A stretch of 7,872 nucleotides of DNA, from the NCBI GenBank assembly GCA_946480705.1, contig CAMLLF010000155.1, positions 1 through 7,872 of the forward strand. Direction: 5' to 3'. A program made the position numbers and the translations under genes. Every line of letters starts with the position of its first letter. The first letter of the stretch is position 1. The DNA comes from an uncultured Lysobacteraceae bacterium (GTDB lineage Bacteria > Pseudomonadota > Gammaproteobacteria > Xanthomonadales > Rhodanobacteraceae). This document shows positions 6,100 through 7,872 of this stretch, piece after piece. Below the pieces are notes generated by a model. That model was not told the DNA's origin. It searched no databases and saw nothing but the letters and a program-made list of their open reading frames with translations.

Positions 6100-6468
6100 T
6101 CAGCGTGCTACGAGACCGTGCGTGGCCAAAGCCTCGTCGATGCGTGCGGGATCCAGTCCCTTGATGACCTCGTTGCCGATGACGATCAGCGGCGTGCCGC
6201 GGCCGCCGTTCGCATCGAACTCGCTCTTGGCCTGTTCCGAACTCGCGATGTCGAGTTCTTCCCAGGCGACGCCGCGCGCAGTGAGCAGCTCGCGCGCTTT
6301 CTCGCAATAGCCACATTGCGGCATCACGTACAGTTTCACCTTGGCCGCCGCTTTCGCCTCGGCCGTGCGCTCCGGCTTTGCGCCGGCGTCCGATGCGAAT
6401 GCCGTCACCGGCGCCGCGAGCGCCATTGCCGCCAGCGCGGCTGCCAGACCCACCCCTTTCCCGACCAT
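6100..6468 (-). CDS. Secreted glutaredoxin-like protein
   Basis: The 122-residue product joins a signal peptide to a single glutaredoxin fold. Residues 1-25 are a hydrophobic, Ala-rich leader (MVGKGVGLAAALAAMALAAP) with a likely cut near AFA-SD (25/26). After a charged linker (27-43) the domain starts with the strand VKLYVMP and the CGYC redox motif (Cys52, Cys55). The cis-proline loop is GTPLIVIG (91-98, Pro93), followed by NEVIKGLDPARIDEAL, the usual C-terminal GxD substrate-binding segment. Classical glutaredoxins are cytoplasmic and use glutathione; this one is predicted to act in the periplasm as a thiol-disulfide or glutathione-linked oxidoreductase, partner unknown. The ATG at 6468 is supported by GGAGA 6 nt upstream and by the signal peptide. 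It is the second minus-strand gene after the glycine-zipper gene, 148 bp away, and converges on the aminotransferase. Confidence 0.88.
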   Translation of the reverse strand: MVGKGVGLAAALAAMALAAPVTAFASDAGAKPERTAEAKAAAKVKLYVMPQCGYCEKARELLTARGVAWEELDIASSEQAKSEFDANGGRGTPLIVIGNEVIKGLDPARIDEALATHGLVAR

Positions 6469-6484
6469 CGTCGTCTCCGTCGTA

Positions 6485-6610
6485 GCGCCGGCGGTTCGTG
6501 CCGGCGCAGCTCCGACGGACGACGCCCGCGACGAGTTCCGCCCGGCGCGGACATCGGGCGTGTCCGGACGACGAAGCGTTGGTTCCGCGCGCCGTGCCGA
6601 ACGGCGCGCG
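6485..6610. other. Three successive hairpins in the glutaredoxin/glycine-zipper gap
   Basis: Three perfect stems lie within 126 bp of the 148-bp gap: GCGCCGGC/GCCGGCGC (6485-6492 and 6500-6507), CGGACA/TGTCCG (6548-6553 and 6561-6566) and CGCGCGCCGT/ACGGCGCGCG (6586-6595 and 6601-6610). The last begins 6 bp after the glycine-zipper stop on the minus strand and may end or protect that message; none has a U tract. The gap is extremely GC-rich with no visible sigma-70 promoter for the glutaredoxin-like gene, which may therefore depend on read-through. Confidence 0.45.
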
Positions 6611-6616
6611 CGTCGC

Positions 6617-7177
6617 TCAGCGGGCGCTCTGGGCCGGCTGCACGGTCGGCTCGATGCGAATGCGCTCGCCCGGGTCGTAGTCCATGCGCGTCGTGTATTC
6701 GCGGCCCTTGTGCACGTAGGTCACGTCGTAACCGGCGACGCGGTCGCTGACGTCATTGACGGTGCGGCAGCGCGTCTCCGTGGATGTGGTTACACGCCCG
6801 CCCTGGTGGCGCTTGTCCATCTCATGGCCGACGACGCCGCCTGCCACGGCACCGGCCACGGTCGCCGCCTTGCGGCCGTCACCGCGTCCTACCTGGTTGC
6901 CGAGCGCGCCGCCGACGACCGCGCCGATGATCGTGCCGCCGACGTTGCCGTCGCGCTCGGGCTGTCGCTTGTTGACCGTGACCTGCTCGCAGTCCTTGCG
7001 CGGCGTCGTCACCTGCTCGATGACGGGATTGACGCGGCGCACGTCCGCATAGCGTTCCGCTTCGGCTTCGGCCGCCGCCGAGGCTTCGGCCTGCTTGCTG
7101 TACTGCTGCGCGACGGCCATGCCGCCGACCGCGAGCACGACGCCGGTGGCGATGCCCAGTATCACTTTGCTGTCCAT
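6617..7177 (-). CDS. Glycine-zipper 2TM-type envelope protein
   Basis: The 186-residue product starts with one hydrophobic segment (residues 5-23, VILGIATGVVLAVGGMAVA), either an uncleaved anchor or a signal peptide. An Ala/Glu-rich helix follows (26-42). The middle carries a glycine-zipper hairpin: NVGGTIIGAVVGGALGNQVG (78-97), a polar turn (RGDGRK, 98-103) and AATVAGAVAGGVVGHEMDK (104-122). This is the pattern of the Rickettsia 17-kDa antigen and SlyB-like families, which sit in the outer membrane or periplasm. The C-terminal part (123-186) is beta-rich with a CEQ (Cys63) before and a TRCRTV (Cys137) after the zipper, a possible disulfide pair. No lipobox is seen. The exact job is unknown; the family is associated with envelope integrity. 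The ATG at 7177 fits the membrane segment; the ribosome site is weak. It is divergent from the gene at 7413. Confidence 0.88.
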   Translation of the reverse strand: MDSKVILGIATGVVLAVGGMAVAQQYSKQAEASAAAEAEAERYADVRRVNPVIEQVTTPRKDCEQVTVNKRQPERDGNVGGTIIGAVVGGALGNQVGRGDGRKAATVAGAVAGGVVGHEMDKRHQGGRVTTSTETRCRTVNDVSDRVAGYDVTYVHKGREYTTRMDYDPGERIRIEPTVQPAQSAR

Positions 7178-7385
7178 GAGAGATCTCGAGGCTGACGGGA
7201 CGCGCCGATTGAAGTCGATCGCCGCTGAACCGTGCCGGCGCGGCTTTCCAAACTGCCAAGCGCGTCAGTTCCGGAGTTCAGCTCCAGGCCGGACTGGCCA
7301 CCGATCGGAGCCTGGAATGTGACGGTCATCACGCTTCGCGCATCAACTCCGCAGCCTGCGTAAAGCCCGTGTCGCCGGGCGCGGC

Positions 7386-7391
7386 GATAAT
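7386..7391 (+). promoter_or_regulatory. Possible -10 box for the DUF2845-like gene
   Basis: GATAAT at 7386-7391 matches the -10 consensus at five of six positions and would give a start near 7398, 15 nt before the ATG at 7413. No good -35 lies 16-18 bp upstream. The rest of the 235-bp divergent gap (7178-7412) holds an inverted repeat TCCAGGC/GCCTGGA (7283-7289 and 7310-7316) with a 20-nt spacer, which might be an operator; otherwise I see nothing in it. Confidence 0.3.
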
Positions 7392-7412
7392 CGGGCTCTT
7401 CAAGGGGGCACT

Positions 7413-7691
7413 ATGAAGTACCTGGCTATGCTGCTCGGGCTCGCGCTGAGTCTGACCGCGGCCGCGCAAAGCGCGCGATTCGGATCGCGCATGGTGTCGG
7501 TCGGCGACACGGCCGATCGCGTGCGTGAAGTCGCCGGAGCCCCGGACAGCGTCGATGCCGAGCCTGTCGAAAGCGGCAGTCCGCGCGAGCAGTGGACCTA
7601 CCGCCGGCGCGGCCGCCTGATCCAGCTCTGGGTCGCGGACGGCAAGGTCGTCCACGTGTCCGATCGCAAGGACGACGGCGCCGGCAACTGA
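7413..7691 (+). CDS. Small secreted DUF2845-like protein
   Basis: The 92-residue product has a signal peptide (MKYLAMLLGLALSLTAAAQS, likely cut after residue 18). The mature part, FGSRMVSVGDTADRVREVAG followed by a PD turn, then EQWTYRRRGRLIQLWVADGKVVHVSD, is the short alpha-beta pattern seen in DUF2845 and BamE/SmpA-type periplasmic proteins: a helix set by a GDT turn (31-33), then strands carrying W61 and Y63. There is no lipobox and no cysteine. Function is unknown; the family resemblance is by pattern, not proof. The ATG at 7413 has a good AAGGGGG site 4 nt upstream. It converges on the OsmC-family gene with only 9 bp between stop codons and no terminator between them. Confidence 0.75.
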   Translation: MKYLAMLLGLALSLTAAAQSARFGSRMVSVGDTADRVREVAGAPDSVDAEPVESGSPREQWTYRRRGRLIQLWVADGKVVHVSDRKDDGAGN

Positions 7692-7700
7692 GGCGTCTCT

Positions 7701-7872
7701 TCAGTCGCCGGACTGCACGCGAATCGGACAGCGTACCGAGTTGGCGATGAAACAGCGCTCGTGCGCGGCCTCGTGCAGTGCGGCGATGCGTTCCGCCGTG
7801 GGCGCCTCGCCGGCGAACGTCAGGCGCGGGCGCAGTACGATGTCGCGAATCGCGAGTTTGCCGTCCACCTTG
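7701..7872 (-). CDS. OsmC-family peroxiredoxin-like protein, C-terminal fragment
   Basis: The last 56 codons and TGA stop of a minus-strand gene are visible; the start lies beyond the right edge. The translation runs from VDGKLAIRDIVLRPRLTFAG through APTAERIAALHEAAHE to RCFIANSVRCPIRVQSGD. The strand, helix and CFIANS ending are typical of the OsmC/Ohr superfamily C-terminus, and the Cys in CFIANS (residue 40 of the visible part) is the second conserved redox cysteine. OsmC-type proteins reduce organic hydroperoxides in the cytoplasm; the first cysteine cannot be checked here, so the subfamily (OsmC, Ohr or YhfA-like) stays open. Confidence 0.85.
   Translation of the reverse strand, partial: KVDGKLAIRDIVLRPRLTFAGEAPTAERIAALHEAAHERCFIANSVRCPIRVQSGD

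Noticed and set aside
4673..6316. 547-codon minus-strand open frame opposite the lipoprotein and aminotransferase genes
   Set aside because: The real genes on the plus strand have full motifs; this frame is Arg/Ala-rich and also crosses into the convergent glutaredoxin-like gene.
5110..6750. 546-codon plus-strand open frame
   Set aside because: It is a shifted frame of the aminotransferase that continues antisense through two minus-strand genes; composition is strongly arginine-biased.
7329..7655. 108-codon minus-strand open frame whose tail looks fairly protein-like (GDTGFTQAAELMREA)
   Set aside because: Most of it is antisense to the secreted DUF2845-like gene, and only the last 20-odd codons look natural. 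I cannot support a gene or a named pseudogene from that alone.

Overview
This is a GC-rich, densely packed bacterial chromosomal segment with short intergenic gaps. Protein content (a PfkB-family kinase, a DUF924 protein, RluF, a DegT/DnrJ/EryC1 aminotransferase, BON, glycine-zipper and OsmC proteins) points to a proteobacterium. A gamma- or betaproteobacterium of the Xanthomonadales/Burkholderiales type is my best guess; it rests on protein style alone, not on a marker gene. I see no rRNA, tRNA, CRISPR array, transposase, phage or plasmid gene.

Layout. Positions 1-112: an unassigned edge and a strong bidirectional terminator. Positions 113-3077: four minus-strand genes, in transcription order rluF (23S rRNA pseudouridine synthase), a secreted BON-domain protein, a DUF924 protein and a PfkB-family sugar/nucleoside kinase. 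A hairpin terminator separates BON from DUF924. Positions 3078-3232: a divergent gap. Positions 3233-6052: four plus-strand genes, namely a 77-residue orphan protein overlapping a DNA-deoxyinosine (hypoxanthine-DNA) glycosylase, then a roughly 170-bp imperfect palindrome, then a lipoprotein overlapping a DegT-family PLP aminotransferase by ATGA. Positions 6100-7177: two minus-strand genes, a secreted glutaredoxin-like protein and a glycine-zipper envelope protein, separated by a gap with three hairpins. Positions 7413-7691: a plus-strand secreted DUF2845-like protein. Positions 7701-7872: the C-terminal end of an OsmC-family protein, running off the right edge.

How the genes fit together. Most are housekeeping or envelope functions rather than one pathway. 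Base or RNA maintenance is represented by rluF and the glycosylase. Envelope and stress functions are represented by BON, the lipoprotein, the glycine-zipper protein, the secreted glutaredoxin, the DUF2845-like protein and OsmC. The closest couplings are the two overlapping plus-strand pairs. The least explained DNA is the long palindrome at 3999-4168, which begins inside the glycosylase stop region and ends about 20 bp before a good extended -10 promoter. I did not find a clear new multi-gene system; that palindrome is the strongest non-coding candidate.
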